Shown piece after piece: positions 32,961-46,339 of a DNA stretch of 64,000 nt. Where the stretch lies: the NCBI RefSeq assembly GCF_036370855.1, contig NC_088098.1, positions 143,860,721 through 143,924,720 of the forward strand, written 5' to 3'. The translations under genes were made by a program, and so were the position numbers. The notes under the pieces were generated by a model. That model worked only from the letters and a program-made list of their open reading frames with translations, was not told the origin of the DNA and ran no database searches. Within the stretch, counting starts at the first letter, position 1; each line of letters starts with the position of its first letter. Origin of the DNA: Dromaius novaehollandiae (lineage: Eukaryota; Chordata; Aves; Casuariiformes; Dromaiidae).

Positions 32961-35900
32961 AACACTAATGGGTATTTTCCAGCTTAGCAAAACTGAAAAA
33001 TTAGTGGAGCATTAATTAGGGATATCATATTTGATTTGTAGTTGCAAGTCACAGATTCATTGGCTATGGAAGATAGTATGTGTGTTCATCATTGTGTATT
33101 AACAAATGTGAAATCCTAAAAATACAAAAAAATCTTTCCCATTACTGCGATGTCTGGTATAAGAAGACAAAATCCTGGCCTCGCTGAGGACACTGGGGAA
33201 TTTTATGGTCGGTTTCAATGGGGTCAGAAAAATATTTACAGTTTTGTATGTGAATTTGAAGCAGCAGGAAATTACTGAAGCTAAGAGAAATATTAAAAGA
33301 GTAGACAAAGGCAAATTGGTTACAGTGTAATACCTAAAGGTGTTATTTGTGTGTTTATTTCCTTGCTTGCTCAGAAGTGTGGTGACAGTTTTATTTCTAC
33401 TTAACTAGGTGCTTGTATTCCTGCCCCATTCCAGCAGTTCTCACCAGATTGCTCTCTTCTAGCATATTCCTAGCATTTTCAAAGGTGATATCTGAAATTT
33501 GATTTGCTACTGAGATTTGGAGTACGATAGAATCAGATAGATACAGATCACCTGTGAGTATAATTTGGCATAATATGGTTTGTAACATCATGAGTAGTAC
33601 TTGAAAACACCTTTGTTCAAGGCAAGGACAACTTGTTATCATGTTCCTACTTGAGCCAAGAAAAATCTTTGCCATATTACAAAAATTGGTAATGTCACAT
33701 GCTGAAACAGCAAAAACTGCAAAAGCAGTTTAGTAGGCTATTCAAGCATTGTGTAAACTCGGATATTTAAGGGCTTTGTCTTTTTTTTGTAAAGAACACT
33801 GAAAAAGTTACCACTGCCTCATCTGCAGAAGTGTAATTTTTTCTGAATGCTATAGGTTAATTATTATTGTGAGGCAATGCATTATAACACAGTCCCAGGA
33901 ATCAAAATACCCTGACCCTCCCATTTGAGTTAAATAACCGATATGTCTTTGGATAAGTCATTTAGGTCTGTGTTCAACATCCTTTACTCAATCCTTATTC
34001 AGGCAAACTTCCTGGAAGCTTATTAAATATTTTCCAGAAGAGGCACAGAAAGTAAAGGTAACTGGACAGTGAACCTCTCAGTTTTGCATATTTTCTAATT
34101 CCTGCCCCATAAATAGGGCTAATAAGGGCCAGTATCTTCAGTATATGCCTCTTTTCATTGTGTACCATTTCCCTAAAACTGGCTTAAAATGTACACTGAG
34201 GATCATTCCAATGTAAGAGGGTCTCCTTAGAGACAAAAGGTTGGGCAAGGTCCACAGAGGGTCACAAAAACACTGCATAATCGAGATACCTCTGTGTCAT
34301 AGGAGTGCTCAGTTGTTCTTTTTTTCCCTCCAAATGAGTGTAGAGTAGAGCAACCTCCAGGCTGTTGTCACACAGGAAGTCTGGATGTGCCCAACACCAG
34401 CCCCATTTACTTAAAGGCTTGATGTAGAAACAATTTTCTGAAGTGCTGCTGTCTGTTTTATGCAAGAGGTCAGACAAGACGATTTCATAATGGTTCCTTG
34501 TGGCCTTAAAATCTGTGACCCTTCAAATATTTGTAACATGGCAAGGATTCACTATGTTTATAAACTGCCGGTGGTATTGTTGGGATTAATTATGTTACAG
34601 TTACAACACTTGAAACTCTAGCAGGGTCCTTTTAAATATCAAATTTTGAGGCAGTGTTAGGGAATATGGTGTCATGAGAATAGATGTATTAAACCTGAAG
34701 TATATGAATGCCATAGCTTTTCTTCTTTCCTTGATGTAGTATGATCTTGCATCAGTAATGTTAATAAAAATTCTAATGTTGTTACAGAGCTGTAAAGTAC
34801 AGAAATGTTTGCCCTTCAGCTAAAGATCAGATTCTGTATACTGAAATCACACATCAGTTACGTACTGCTAGACACTTGTCTGGCATGTGCCCTCCCTCCT
34901 GCATGGCACTGCTTCAGGGACAGAATTTGATATTAAAATGTATGGAAAAGTTACCATTTCTCAACAGATGACTTTTTTTCCCAGTTTTTCTTTGATGCAT
35001 AAGTGTTTTCTGCTTTTTCTTCTAAGCTATAATCTTCTGAACTGTGACTGTTTAGTACATAACGCAGTTTGTAGACAAACTGCACAAATTGATTTTCCTG
35101 AAGTGGGCTGACAAAATGATGAGTGTATTGGAAAGCTGCGCACACTTGAATATTTGTTGTTCTATATTAAACTGGGTTTTTCAAGTAAAATCCCTTAAAA
35201 TAGCCTTTTTTATTTTAGCGTGCTGCTTTTAATATGCATGCTTAATATGGTTCATATAGTTGCACAGTAATAACTATTGTTAGAGGCACTCCAATAGCTT
35301 TCAAAATTTTGCCCAAATGAAGACATTTGAGCTGCAACTTGGAGGAATTCATAATGATGGCTGCTGCTGAGAATTACATCCTTAATTCAAATGTTTTGAT
35401 GCACTATTTTTGAATATTAAAGATTCTTACTGGTGTTTTCACGAGTTACCATTGAACTGAGTTATATGTAAAGAGGACATACGCCAATAAGGTGACATTC
35501 AGAGTTTCTTTGTAGAACATTTTATGAATTTGGATCATGGTTGAGAATAAGGTGTGAAAAAAATTGGTTGTTAACTGATTAGGAGGGAATGGGAAAATAA
35601 AGAAGGAAGAATATTACATCAAGATGGAAGAAGAGAGGCTCTATGTGATTGAATTAGAAATCTGCATCTCTGAAACTATCTGACAATCTTTACATGGATG
35701 ATTTTATTCCTTTAGGCTTGAAACATGGCTCTATTATTGCCCATATACATTTACTTTAAAGCAAGATAATGTTGCAGATGCTTTCTAGAGGACTTTGGGA
35801 TCAAACAAATATTATACACTGAATTTTTAAATGAATCATTCTCATAAAGAAATCCATTTTCCTTTGAAAAAATAGGCCCGGTTTTTGTGTACCAGAAAAA

Positions 35901-37149
35901 ATATATTAGGAACAAATAGATTTTATATATCATTTTTTCCTCAAAGAGATAAAGCCTTCATGTACTAGGGAAAGAAGCTATTAGGCAATTAACCTATTAA
36001 GATCAGGAAATATGTATGAGAAAAGAACATCTCAGAGAAAAATTGGCAGAATTGTAATATTTTAGCTAAAAGCAGTAATAGCCAACACCTTCAAAAGAAA
36101 GTACAAATTTTTCACCTAGTATACATTCTGTACTTTGTGTCTTTATGTGCAAAGGAAGAAGCAAATCTGCTGAAGTTATGCATGCTAAAACTTAGGCACA
36201 GTGAAGTCTGCTACATGATTATGATACTTCGAGGGTATGATACTTTGTAAAGTCTGCCTGAGAAAATGTTTGGTTGTGAGTGGAGCAAAAGAATATATAT
36301 ACTAAGGGCAGGGGAAAAAGCCTTTTGTATGGCTAGCCTCTTTTATATTTATTGCATATTGGGGTAGACCTGGACACATGAAAAAAATGTTATTTGCTTT
36401 TCAGTATCAATTTCAGTGGTAGGTTGTATGTGCTGTGAATCCTATTACACAAATATTCAACAAACTGATTATTTTATATACTACAGCAATAATGAAGCAA
36501 GGTCTTCATTAACTGTGGTCTTCAGGGAAAAGGTATATGACATAGCTAACTTGCAGGACATCTTATAAAACCCTTTCAATTAAGGTACTTCTGAAGATAA
36601 CATACTATCATTATCACCCTTGTGAGATATGTGCATTATAACTGGGATTAAAACTGACTAAAAGTTTGCAATCAATCTCCATTCTAATGACTTGTTTTTA
36701 TTTCATACTATAATACCATTCTGACAAGTCTAATAGGGACTATAACGAAGTGGGAGGTTAATGAAATCTTGTTATCAGTGAAAATAAAAGGAAGACTCTG
36801 TAAGCATACAGAAAGACGGTCGTTGGTATATATTTCTAGCGACTGACATAGTGTGAATGAACTGTAATATGAATTAAGAACTAAGGAGTATGCTTTTATT
36901 CATTGACATGGTGATGCAGAAAGATGGCACATCTACCCCTGCCCTCAGGCCACTGCAGCTTCTGGTTGGTTTGAGGATTTTGGTAAAACAGACAGTAGGA
37001 TTGAAAGAGGCTGGGCATTTCCAATCTGTGAAGTAAGCCAAAGTAAAACCTATGTGAAGCAAACTTACAAGGACATATCAGAGTATTCCCTGAAAATCCC
37101 TGGGAGTCCTGTAGCTACTTCTAGGGAACCGGCCTGTGACCTCAGTGAA

Positions 37150-37375
37150 GCAAGTGCTAATAATGACAACAGCAATTATGATTCCAAGATCTGAATAGAG
37201 CTTTGCTTCTGTAGCTCTTAGAATACTTTCCGAAGTATTCTGGGTCTATCACCCGTGTTTTACATATGGAGAAAGAAAGGTATGGGAGGACACAGAGACT
37301 CTTTTAAGGCCACCCAACAGTCCAGTGACAGCATATAAGATAGTCTTCAACACTTTCTTTTCCTCTTTCTCTCTC
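37150..37375 (+). repeat. MIR-like SINE fragment
   Basis: Block order follows the family: 'atctgaatagagctttgctt' (about 37,190-37,209), then 'acccgtgttttacatatgga' (about 37,251-37,270, usual 'cccattttacagatgagga'), then 'aaggccacccaacagtccag' (about 37,306-37,325, usual 'aaggtcacacagctagt'). Strongly diverged. The CR1 copy next to it begins where it ends. Confidence 0.55.
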
Positions 37376-37394
37376 AACCTGTAGGAGGCAATGC

Positions 37395-38263
37395 ACTCTT
37401 GTCAAGCTTGCAGAGACACCAAATTGGGGGACCCAGTCAATACACTCGAGGGCAGAGCTGCCATTCAGGAAGACCTAGACAGGCTGGGGGAATGGACCAA
37501 CAGGAACCTAATGAAACTTGGCAAGGACACATGCCAAGTCCTGCCCCAGGGAGTACAGGCTAGGGGCAGAGGGGCTGGGGAGCAGCTCTGTGGGAAAGGC
37601 CCTGAGGTTGTGGTGAGCAGCGAGCTGAAGGAAAGCCAGCAATGTGCCCTGGCAGCAAAGGGGCCAACAGCACTTGGGCTATATGGACAGGAGCACAGCC
37701 CATAGATCAAGGGAAGGGATCATCCCCCTCTATGCAGCACTCGTGAGACCACCTTTAGATACTGCGCCCAGTTCTGGGCTCCCAGTGCCGGAAAGACATG
37801 GACAAACTGGAGCGAGCTCAGCAGAGGACCCCCAAGGTGGTCAGGGCCGGAGCACTTGCCCCATGAGGAGAAGCTGGGGCACCTGCACTTGCTCAGCCTG
37901 GGAAAGAGATGGCTTTGGGAGCACTGAACAGCCCCCCGCTGCCTACGAGGGGTCGAGGAGATGGAACTGGGCTCTTTACAGCCCAGCTTGATGGTTAGAG
38001 GACAAGAGACAACAGGCATAAATGAAACCAGGTACATAACGAAAAACTTTTTTCCCATGAGGACAGTCAGGCAGTGGAACAGGTTGCCCCGTGAAGTCAT
38101 GCCATCTCTGTCCTTGGAGGTTTTCAAGACCTGTGCTGGACAAAGGCCTGAGCAGCCTGGTGTGACCCCAGCGCTGGCCCTGCTTTGGGCAGGGGAGTGG
38201 ACTAGAGACCTCCTGAGGTTCCTTACAGCTTGAATTATCCTGTGATTTTATGACCCTATGAAC
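37395..38263 (+). mobile_element. CR1 LINE, 5'-truncated 3' fragment
   Basis: It starts in the reverse-transcriptase region at the catalytic box ('gtcaagcttgcagagacacc'), where one base is missing relative to the usual GCAGATGACACC, so the Asp-Asp pair is destroyed. It continues through 'RAAIQEDLDRLGEWTNRNLM' (about 37,453-37,512), then the C-terminal 'RTVRQWNRLPREV' (about 38,060-38,098) in another frame, then the typical non-coding tail ending 'tgtgattttatgaccctatga' near 38,262. CR1 copies end in short repeats of ATTCTATGA type rather than poly-A, as here. It is frameshifted and dead. It looks younger than the minus-strand LINE at 16-18 kb because the nucleotide match to CR1 is easy to follow. 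Confidence 0.9.
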
Positions 38264-40820
38264 CATGTACTCTTTACAGTCTTCCACTGGAATGAGCTGT
38301 GGCTTGATTGTTCTAATGTACTCTCTCCTTTAACTCTTAGCCAGGTGAATGAAAAATTTCTAGACCCAGAACTCTGACTTCCTGATCTATTCTCAGTAGT
38401 CTTAGCTATCCTTAGGTTTTACTCTGTCCAGCAGTTCATAGCTGGTAACTTGTTACCCAACACTTGTATGGTGTGGGCTGGAGCTGAAGTGGTACACAGC
38501 AGTGCATTGCTACAGCAGAACAGCCACTGTGTTGATATACGCATGGAGAATGAAGCTATCAGGTACAAGAGTTGAAGACTGAAGGTTGAAGACTAAAGTC
38601 ACAATGCAGTTATAGTCTGTTTAATTCTTACACCTCTGTGGGGATTCTAGCACGTTTCTAGGAACTGGAAATTAATTCAGTTACATTGCTCTGACTATAA
38701 TGTAATCGTGCTGGGCATACTCCCATGCAATATGCTATTTTCCCTATTCTTGCCCAATTTCTGTCTTGCTTGGTGTTCTTCAGCTGTACAAAGCACGTTA
38801 TGTTAACTGTAATGTCCATGCGGTAGTCTGTACAATAGGATTTTCAGGCAGTTCCTAGCTTGAATATGAACTGTTTTGAAGAGAGAAACAATCCCATGGG
38901 AACGGTCAGCTTCAACATCAAACCTGCCATCTCATTCCTAGGCAGTTCACAGTTTATATTTAGATACACAACTGAATACTAACTGGATAGAAAGGTAGTT
39001 AATGCAAAAGGCTGTTATATTTTATTCCCAGAAAGAGAAAACATTCTGTACAGTGATCTGAGTGTTTCTCTTATACATGCCTTGCACTTAGTCCTGTGCA
39101 GACACCAGTGGGAATAGGAAAGTTCCATAAGATATTAGGGGACGAACTTTATCCTGACATTTCTGGATACACCAATATTTATTCCAAAATTACAAGACTA
39201 ATTTATCAAGAGTAATTATTTTCAATGCAAATACAAAATAAATGAGAGCGTCAGTATATCTGTTGTTAGAGATTCAAACTTCAATTCTTTCGCGTTAGTA
39301 TACAGACTGACTTATTAAACTCATGGAAAGCAACATTTGTATATCTCAGTCAATTTTTTTATTTGAAGCTATTTCAAATCATGATGAAAAATATTTTGTG
39401 CCTAGGAAGAAGAAAGACTGTTACATATTTGGATTCATAAACCACTATTTTGGAGATTTCTGAACTGACTTTATTTTTTCCCTCGTGGGCTTACAAGGCT
39501 GGAGAGCTTTTAAATTAAAGGTGGAAGAGGAGAGAAAACTTGCTGTTTAGCTGGGTTTATGAAAGTTCTCTGTCTTCTAAAACTAAATTATGTACGAAAC
39601 ACCAAGTAGTATGATACTAGTGTTGTATATTAAATTCACAGTCCAATTCCCTTTTTACATTATATAGAGTACTAAGGTGAATGAACTGGATATACATAGT
39701 ATATTTAATGCATTTATTCAAGAACTTCTATGAGCCTACTGTTTTTAGGAATTAAATATTTAATTGTTCCTGTCCCAGGAACAAGATGTTCACACAAAAT
39801 TCATTTAATATGAGTAAGTATGTTGGAGCTGATATTGATTCAAATGAAAAAAATGTGAAAGTCTTATCAAATAGTACTACCATTTTGCACAACCAAGGGT
39901 TTGTTTTACTTCTGACTTTACTAATAAGGTCATCTAGAAGGTGGAACACAACAGAGAAGGTGGGAACAGGCTCAGGAGACATTGCAACTCCTATTGTGAG
40001 TCATTTTCTGTTAATCATATAGGCAAAATCCTATGGGCATGTGGGGTGATGCAGAAATGAAGAGAAAATTTTGCTTGCTGTGGAGGAGATGTTCATTTGT
40101 TATAAACAGCTGACTTCAGTGGAGCAGTGCCAATTTATATTAGCAAAGGATATGGTTCTGAAGATATATATGCATTAATAAATGGTCAAAGTGCTTCAGG
40201 CTGCAGACAAGAGCAAAAAATACGTGATGCAGCTCGGGCAACATCCAGCCACCTTTGACTCTTCTGTCCACATAGCCAATCATCCTTTCATGTCTGGTTT
40301 GACAAGGACTGATGTGACACATGCACCTTAAAACTAATAGTGTTTATTAATAATGTATAATGTGTGTACTGTATGAAATGATGGTAAATTAAAAGTCAAA
40401 CTGCTATCCCATGAGAAAAAATCTTCATAGTATATGGTTGAGAAGTATAGCAATGTAATGTATGACTGTGGTTCAAAGATTTCAAAAAAAAAGGTAAGCA
40501 TGAGTAAAAGATTCAGCGCTCAAAGAGCCTCTGTACATTATCAAAAAGGAGTCATTCTTGTATAAGCCTAATGGTATGCTACTGCAATTTTTATGAATGT
40601 CAGCTAGCCAAACTGAACTTATTATTCACAGTTTGGTCTTGTAGATGATTAGAGAAATAAAGTGGCACTTGTGATAAGTACAAAAATAAAAACCCTCTTG
40701 TGAAAAGTAGAGGGCTAGCTCTGAAAGAAAGCATTCTGGATGGGGTATACTGGTAACTGAGAAGAGTTTCAGAGGACATCTCAATAATAGCTGGAATGAG
40801 AGATTGGTGGATAGTATAGT

Positions 40821-40865
40821 GTATATATATGCATATATATATATATGTATATATAAGTATATACA
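40821..40865. repeat. (TA)n microsatellite, interrupted
   Basis: TATATA runs broken by single G or C (GTATATATATGCATATATAT pattern), about 45 bases. Confidence 0.85.
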
Positions 40866-43399
40866 CAGTATAATCTAACTCCATTCTTATGGATTTCTTT
40901 TGTAACTCAGTTTCCAGTTCTGTAATCAGTGTCTTAAAACTTCTGTTTTGCTAGAGTGAAACATGTTGTTTGGACTTTGACTTGCGTAATTTAAATTTGC
41001 CTCAGGAATGTGGCAAATTCAGGTTACTCTTCTCTGGAAATTATAATTCCAAAAAAGTGGGTGTCTCTGGCAAATCTTTTAAGAACATGCAAACCCCAGA
41101 TACATCTGGGAAAGCCAGGCCTTGGGATGCATTTCCCGCCAGGAGGCAGCCTGAAGGTGCAAAGAAAAGTCTACCCTAGCAGGGGTTTTCCAGTGTCTGG
41201 CAAGGACAGGAAGTGTAGAGCTAGACCATGACTTCAGGAGATACTGAACTGTGGCTGGCACCCTTTGGTGCAGGCTTGGAAACAAACTCAAATGCACACT
41301 ACTAAATTTGTAGTGATGTGCCCTAACAACCCAAATGTTGTATAGGCCTACACTGATACATGTGTTTAATGAACATTTTACTAAATAACATCATCAATTT
41401 TGAAATAGCAAGATGAATTTTCTAATTTACCATTTTTAAGGTAGCTACTGGTTGACTTAAGCCTCTAAATATCCTGTCCCTTATGTTCCTGTGATGTCTG
41501 TGCTGGTATAATAACTTTACCTCATTTCTCTCTGAGCAACAGTTTCGTATGTAGAACCTAAGTTTGAATTATGAACTCCATTTATTTTTCTTTTTTATAG
41601 CATAATGCTATTTTTCTTTTAGTTGTATAAATGTTGTAAAAGTGAATATTTGACTCTTATAATCAGCTGAATGTTGTCAACTGCCTGATTTCAATTTTGG
41701 CAAAGTACCTTCATGCTTCTTAATCCTAATGTACAGCTCAACAGCTACCTAACAGTCTAATCCAACTTGCACTGGAAACTTGTACTTGATTTCCCCTTCA
41801 ACACTTGGGTAGTGATTTTTTTGCCCTGCTAGGGAACAGGGTGAAAAATCCAAAATTATTGTCACCTTTAAGCATAATGAAACATGAGAATAAGCTCTTT
41901 CAAAGTAAAAAGTCAACACATTTTTCCATCTTTTGCTGTAATAGTAGCAGCTGGCATTCGTAGCTCAGAATACTTTGTCTTCTGAATAATGGTACTTGCT
42001 AAGGAAAGCTTGCTCTTGTTTTTCTTTATGTAAACAAATTGAATTTTTTTCATTGAAAAACAGACTCAGATCTTACTCTTTACCACCACTTTGCTGTTTT
42101 TTATCAATCATGATTTTTCAATTTGTAAGATGTTTCCTGCGATATGTATTACATTATGATTTACACCAGAAGGATTTGTCACCATGAGTTTAAAAGAGAT
42201 GCTACACATATGTGCATACACACTCATACACTCACACATTTGCAATTTGTTATATGGGCTAGAGCAATGCCCCAGAAATGAAGGGTTAGTTCATTTGATT
42301 TCCAAAAGCAGCTCCTGGTATGCTGAAGTTTATATGGCTTTCCATGTCATTTATGCTAGCTTTCAGCAAGGGCGGTGGTAAGAATGGAACTAACCCTGTC
42401 ACAAACTAAAGGTGCTTCTGAGCTAAATTTGTGGATGGGCTGTTTCCCTGGCCAAGATCATGGCCAGGCTTGTGTGTTTGCTTCATTTCCTACTCAGCAC
42501 CTTTAGGCAGAAGAAGGAGTGTGAGATTCCCCTCTTTCAAGAGAATCCTCAGCTTCCCCTAATGATCTAACATCCTTTTATCAGGCTGAAGCCCGGAGAT
42601 GACCTAAAGACATAACACTGTTCTAGGGCATGATTGAAGAATTGGCCTTATATCGAGCAATTCTCAGATTTGGAAAGTGTCTTGATTTTCAACTGATCTG
42701 GACAACCTTAGCTCTTACCATTTTTTTTTTTTTGATAGTGATTTATATATCTTTATATAAATTTTAAATTTTAATACAAAATATAAAATATATGGCTCTA
42801 TGTACATTTCAGTCTAAATATGTATATATTTATACAGAAGCATAAATCACAAAATGAGGAGATATTAAAGAAAGGAGAAACATTTAATTATTTTTGGATT
42901 GCCTCCTAGGTATATAACTGAAATATTACATTGTTTTGTTATTTAGTTAGGGACAAAAAAGAGGGAATAAAAATAAATAATAAAATTTCTTCCATTGGGA
43001 AAGTTTCTATTCTCTGTTTCACAGTTTACCAAACTACAAAAGTATTTCTACAAATATCTCACAGAAAAATAGTAGCATCCATGGATTTAACAGTATTGCA
43101 AGATCTATCTTTTTGTTTTTTTGAGAGTGGCTTGTTCTTTTTTACGTAGAATAAGACCTACTGGAAAAGGCCTAGTCAGTTTGTAGAGAAAATTATTGAT
43201 TTTCCCATAAATTTAAGTGCACTGGTGTGGAAAGTATGGTCTTAAACTTCTAATGCATTTTTCAAATGTAAACAGCAGTGGGCTTTGATCAGCTGGCCTT
43301 TGTGTTTGTTCAGGATCTAGCACCCTGGAGACAGAGTACTGTGATAATAGGAATAATATCACCGTAAAAACAACACAAACTGTAAAAACAGGAATACTA

Positions 43400-43625
43400 T
43401 CTAGCCACTATTGTATAAATATTAACACCTACACAGCAGCACAATGTCCAAGGCTTAAAGAAAAAGATCAGTATTAGCACCCATGTTTTATAGGGGAGGT
43501 AACCAAGGCAGAGGAGGTTGAGGTGGCTTGCTTGAGTTCACCAGAAGGACTGTGGAAGAACCAGGCTTAGAAACAGGCTCTGTGAATCTCAGTCCAGTAA
43601 GCTATACTGCACTGGAATAAGACAG
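43400..43625 (+). repeat. MIR-like SINE
   Basis: The best preserved of the SINE pieces here. 'cacccatgttttatagggga' (about 43,479-43,498) corresponds to 'cccattttacagatgagg'; 'ggcttgcttgagttcaccag' (about 43,524-43,543) to 'gacttgcccaaggtcacac'; 'gaaccaggcttagaaacag' to the 'gaacccaggtctcctgac' region; and 'ctcagtccagtaagctatac' to the 3' 'ccagtgctctatccac' region. Strand and order are consistent from end to end. Confidence 0.6.
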
Positions 43626-43986
43626 TGATGTTGGTGATTACTGGTTTTGATCTGAGAATGTAGTGGTAACAGGTTACATATCACTACACTATCATTTTAT
43701 ATAATTTTCCAAACATTTATAAATAATTCAAACTTCAAGTTGGATGTGGCACATCAAAGGTATCTTGTCACATTCCCTTGTCTCTTTACATTAAAGGATC
43801 ACTGGAGGCAGTGCTGACATGTAATAGCCATTAAATAAAACACAACATTTTGAAGTGAATGACATCTGAGTACTATACTTTGGCTTATAATGGGAAAGCA
43901 GGAGCATTGCTAATAAATCTGGTTTGAGCACTGACATCCCGAGGACAGTTAGAGCAGTATATTGACACTGGAAACCCTTGTTACTT

Positions 43987-44002
43987 AAAAAAAAAAAAAA
44001 AA
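43987..44002. repeat. poly-A tract (A16)
   Basis: Sixteen A in a row followed by GAATAAAG. No attached retrocopy recognised upstream. Confidence 0.9.
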
Positions 44003-44084
44003 GAATAAAGGCAATTGTTGACAAAATGAAAGAACATTGTTGAGTAGAGAGGGTAGGGCCCTTCACTGTGACCATTCCTCTTAA

Positions 44085-44115
44085 ATAATATGTCATTATT
44101 TTAATGACATATTAT
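44085..44115. repeat. perfect 31-base inverted repeat (hairpin)
   Basis: ATAATATGTCATTA at 44,085-44,098 and its exact reverse complement TAATGACATATTAT at 44,102-44,115 are separated by TTT. The arms carry facing TAAT cores, as in paired-type homeodomain dimer sites. It could form a short hairpin, be a dimeric binding site, or be the junction of an old MITE. Confidence 0.85.
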
Positions 44116-46339
44116 CCATGTCGATTTATGCTAAAATGGGAACCACTGCTTTCAGTGAAATGAAACAGCATCTCAGATTCAGATTGAAAACCAAAGCAAA
44201 CCCAAACTGCAAATCTTATTTTATTAAAATGTATAACTAGAGTTTTTATTTGAAGATATCTTTGACCTTCAAGCTCTTTTCTTAAATATGGGAACAACAG
44301 ATGGTGTTGCTGAATGTTTAAAGTTGCATGAATGAACACATTAAGGAATGGACATAGTGCAAATGAAGTCTAGAAACATTTCAGAAGGATTCAGAAGGCA
44401 GAACTGTCCAATAAATTAAGAAAGCACACAACCAAAGCAATGACTGGCAATGGCATGTTGACAAAAACAAGACAGTTTGTTATTAGTGACACAGTAAAAA
44501 GGAAACAAAACTGTGTGAGGACAGCTGAACTAATGATTTAAACTTGGAGAGCTGTGTTACAGACAGAAATGCCAACTCCCCTGAACTGTATAGGAAGGAA
44601 GTGATGTAAATGAGACTAAGTGGTAGTATCCTATTAGTGACTGAAAATGCAGTACTTTCTGTGATAAGAGATTTGGAAGGTAACATAAGCAATTTAAGGA
44701 GGTCTCAATCAATCAATTAAATGGCTTGCTAGGAAAAAAACCCTTTTTAAATGAAAGCTTATGGGATATTCAGTTTAAAATGTCTGGATATTATTAATAC
44801 AATGTGATGACTTTTTTAGATATTGTAATAATTTTTAGAACAAAGAAATGTGGATAAAAGATCTGCAGGGAAATTTAGAGACTGTTCTCAGCACTCCACT
44901 GCCCTCTTTTGCCACCTACCAGGAAGAGCAGCAATAAGCAGTCACAGGTGCCATCACAGCAATGGGAACCTCTGTCTCTCGCAGGGCGTGTACCCTTTGA
45001 AAGGGCTGGCAGACCAGTTACAGCCCAGCAATTGTCCTTTGGGAATCTTCTCTTTCTCATTATAAAAGGAAAACTACTGCAAATATTAAGTCTTCTACAT
45101 GGCCGAAAACCAAATATTCATAGTTCACTTCTGCAGATATTCCACTGAATTCTTAAAGAATAATTAGAATTTGATCCTACGTGGACTTGTTCAGAAAGTA
45201 TTGCTAAACAGTGTCTAATGGATATCCATAAGAAATGGAATTATAAACTGCATGAGGAGTTGCCCTCCACATGCATTCTACTGGGAAACAATACAGCCTT
45301 ACTAATATTACCTCTGTAAGCTGTTTTGCAAAGGAGAAAATCACCTTAATTATTTACTTTCTTTCCATCTTGTTTATCAGGAAAAAATATATTTTGAAAA
45401 TTCTGGGCTGGCCTTTCAAAATCCTCCTGTTAGTTAACAGGACACACTTGAATAATTATATTTATGCTTATCCTTCTATTTTTCACAGTTGGTAATGCCC
45501 TCTAGCAGCTTGAAAATGATTTTGCTTTTCCTACCATTTTGACACTGAAATTTATGTAGAAAACAAATAGCCTTTGGCCTGCAATGTTATCTTGCGAAGA
45601 TATTTTTTGCTTTTGCACTAGCTTCGTTGACAGTGAAAACACAGTGGCTTGGAATAGTTTTTATCTGTCAGGGTTCCTGCAAAGTCAGTAAAAAATAATA
45701 ATCCATCATGAACAAATTCATTCATCTCTAATCAGAATTTCTTCCTGGGTAAACTTGGCTCCCCTTATTTCTACAAGTAGAACTTTTGGGTTTTGTTCTT
45801 GTATTTTATGGGGAAATGAGCCTCTTATGCTGTAATTATTTGTACAAAAATATACATGGAAAGAAACATAAAGAAAAAGACAACATAGAAAATGTTAGTG
45901 CTTCTATATTACATGTATCCTATTACACCATTTTATTGACAGTTATTAGACTATCATCTGTTACAAGCTGTAGACTTATAACAGCTAGCCAAGATTCTCT
46001 TTTAATGTGAAGAGGTAGTAATCTGAGGATGTTTAACTTCTGTTATTGTCAATGGCAACAGATTTGTTGACATATAAAGTAGTTGTCATAAAATATTTTC
46101 AATGGTTATTTTCACAAACTAGTGAATAGCAGCCACTGAAAGGTTGATGCAGTACTATACACATTGCTATATTAAAGTCTGGGAGCAGGACAATTGGAAT
46201 GAAGAAAATGAGAAGACTGCTGGGGCAGCAAAAGAGCGTTACACAGCGTGAGAGGAGGAGGTGACAAAGCCAGGGAAATTTAGGGTGGATCATAAAAGCA
46301 TACAGAAAATTAGGATGTAAGGAAATTAGACTGCTCAGC

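Larger units (their letters stand above)
31481..37394. other. AT-rich non-coding DNA, possible first intron
   Basis: No supported exon. If the donor at 30,601 is used, this is intronic. It contains a TG/TA-rich low-complexity run (32,908-32,960), a 20-base palindrome at 35,064-35,083 and a MIR-like SINE at 37,150-37,375. Polypyrimidine followed by CTGTAG at 37,352-37,384 is a strong acceptor-like sequence directly before a CR1 fragment. Confidence 0.55.
38264..46339. other. AT-rich non-coding DNA
   Basis: No supported gene. It holds an interrupted AT dinucleotide run (40,821-40,865), a MIR-like SINE (43,400-43,625), an A16 run (43,987-44,002) and a perfect hairpin-forming palindrome (44,085-44,115). 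The frame at 40,600-40,884 (minus) is Tyr/Ile-rich only because it crosses the AT repeat. Confidence 0.6.

Noticed and set aside
33870..34060. Possible MIR-like segment ('ggataagtcatttaggtctg')
   Set aside because: One block only, no 3' segment in the right place.
40600..40884. 94-codon minus-strand frame with a Tyr-Ile run
   Set aside because: The run is the interrupted TA microsatellite read in frame.
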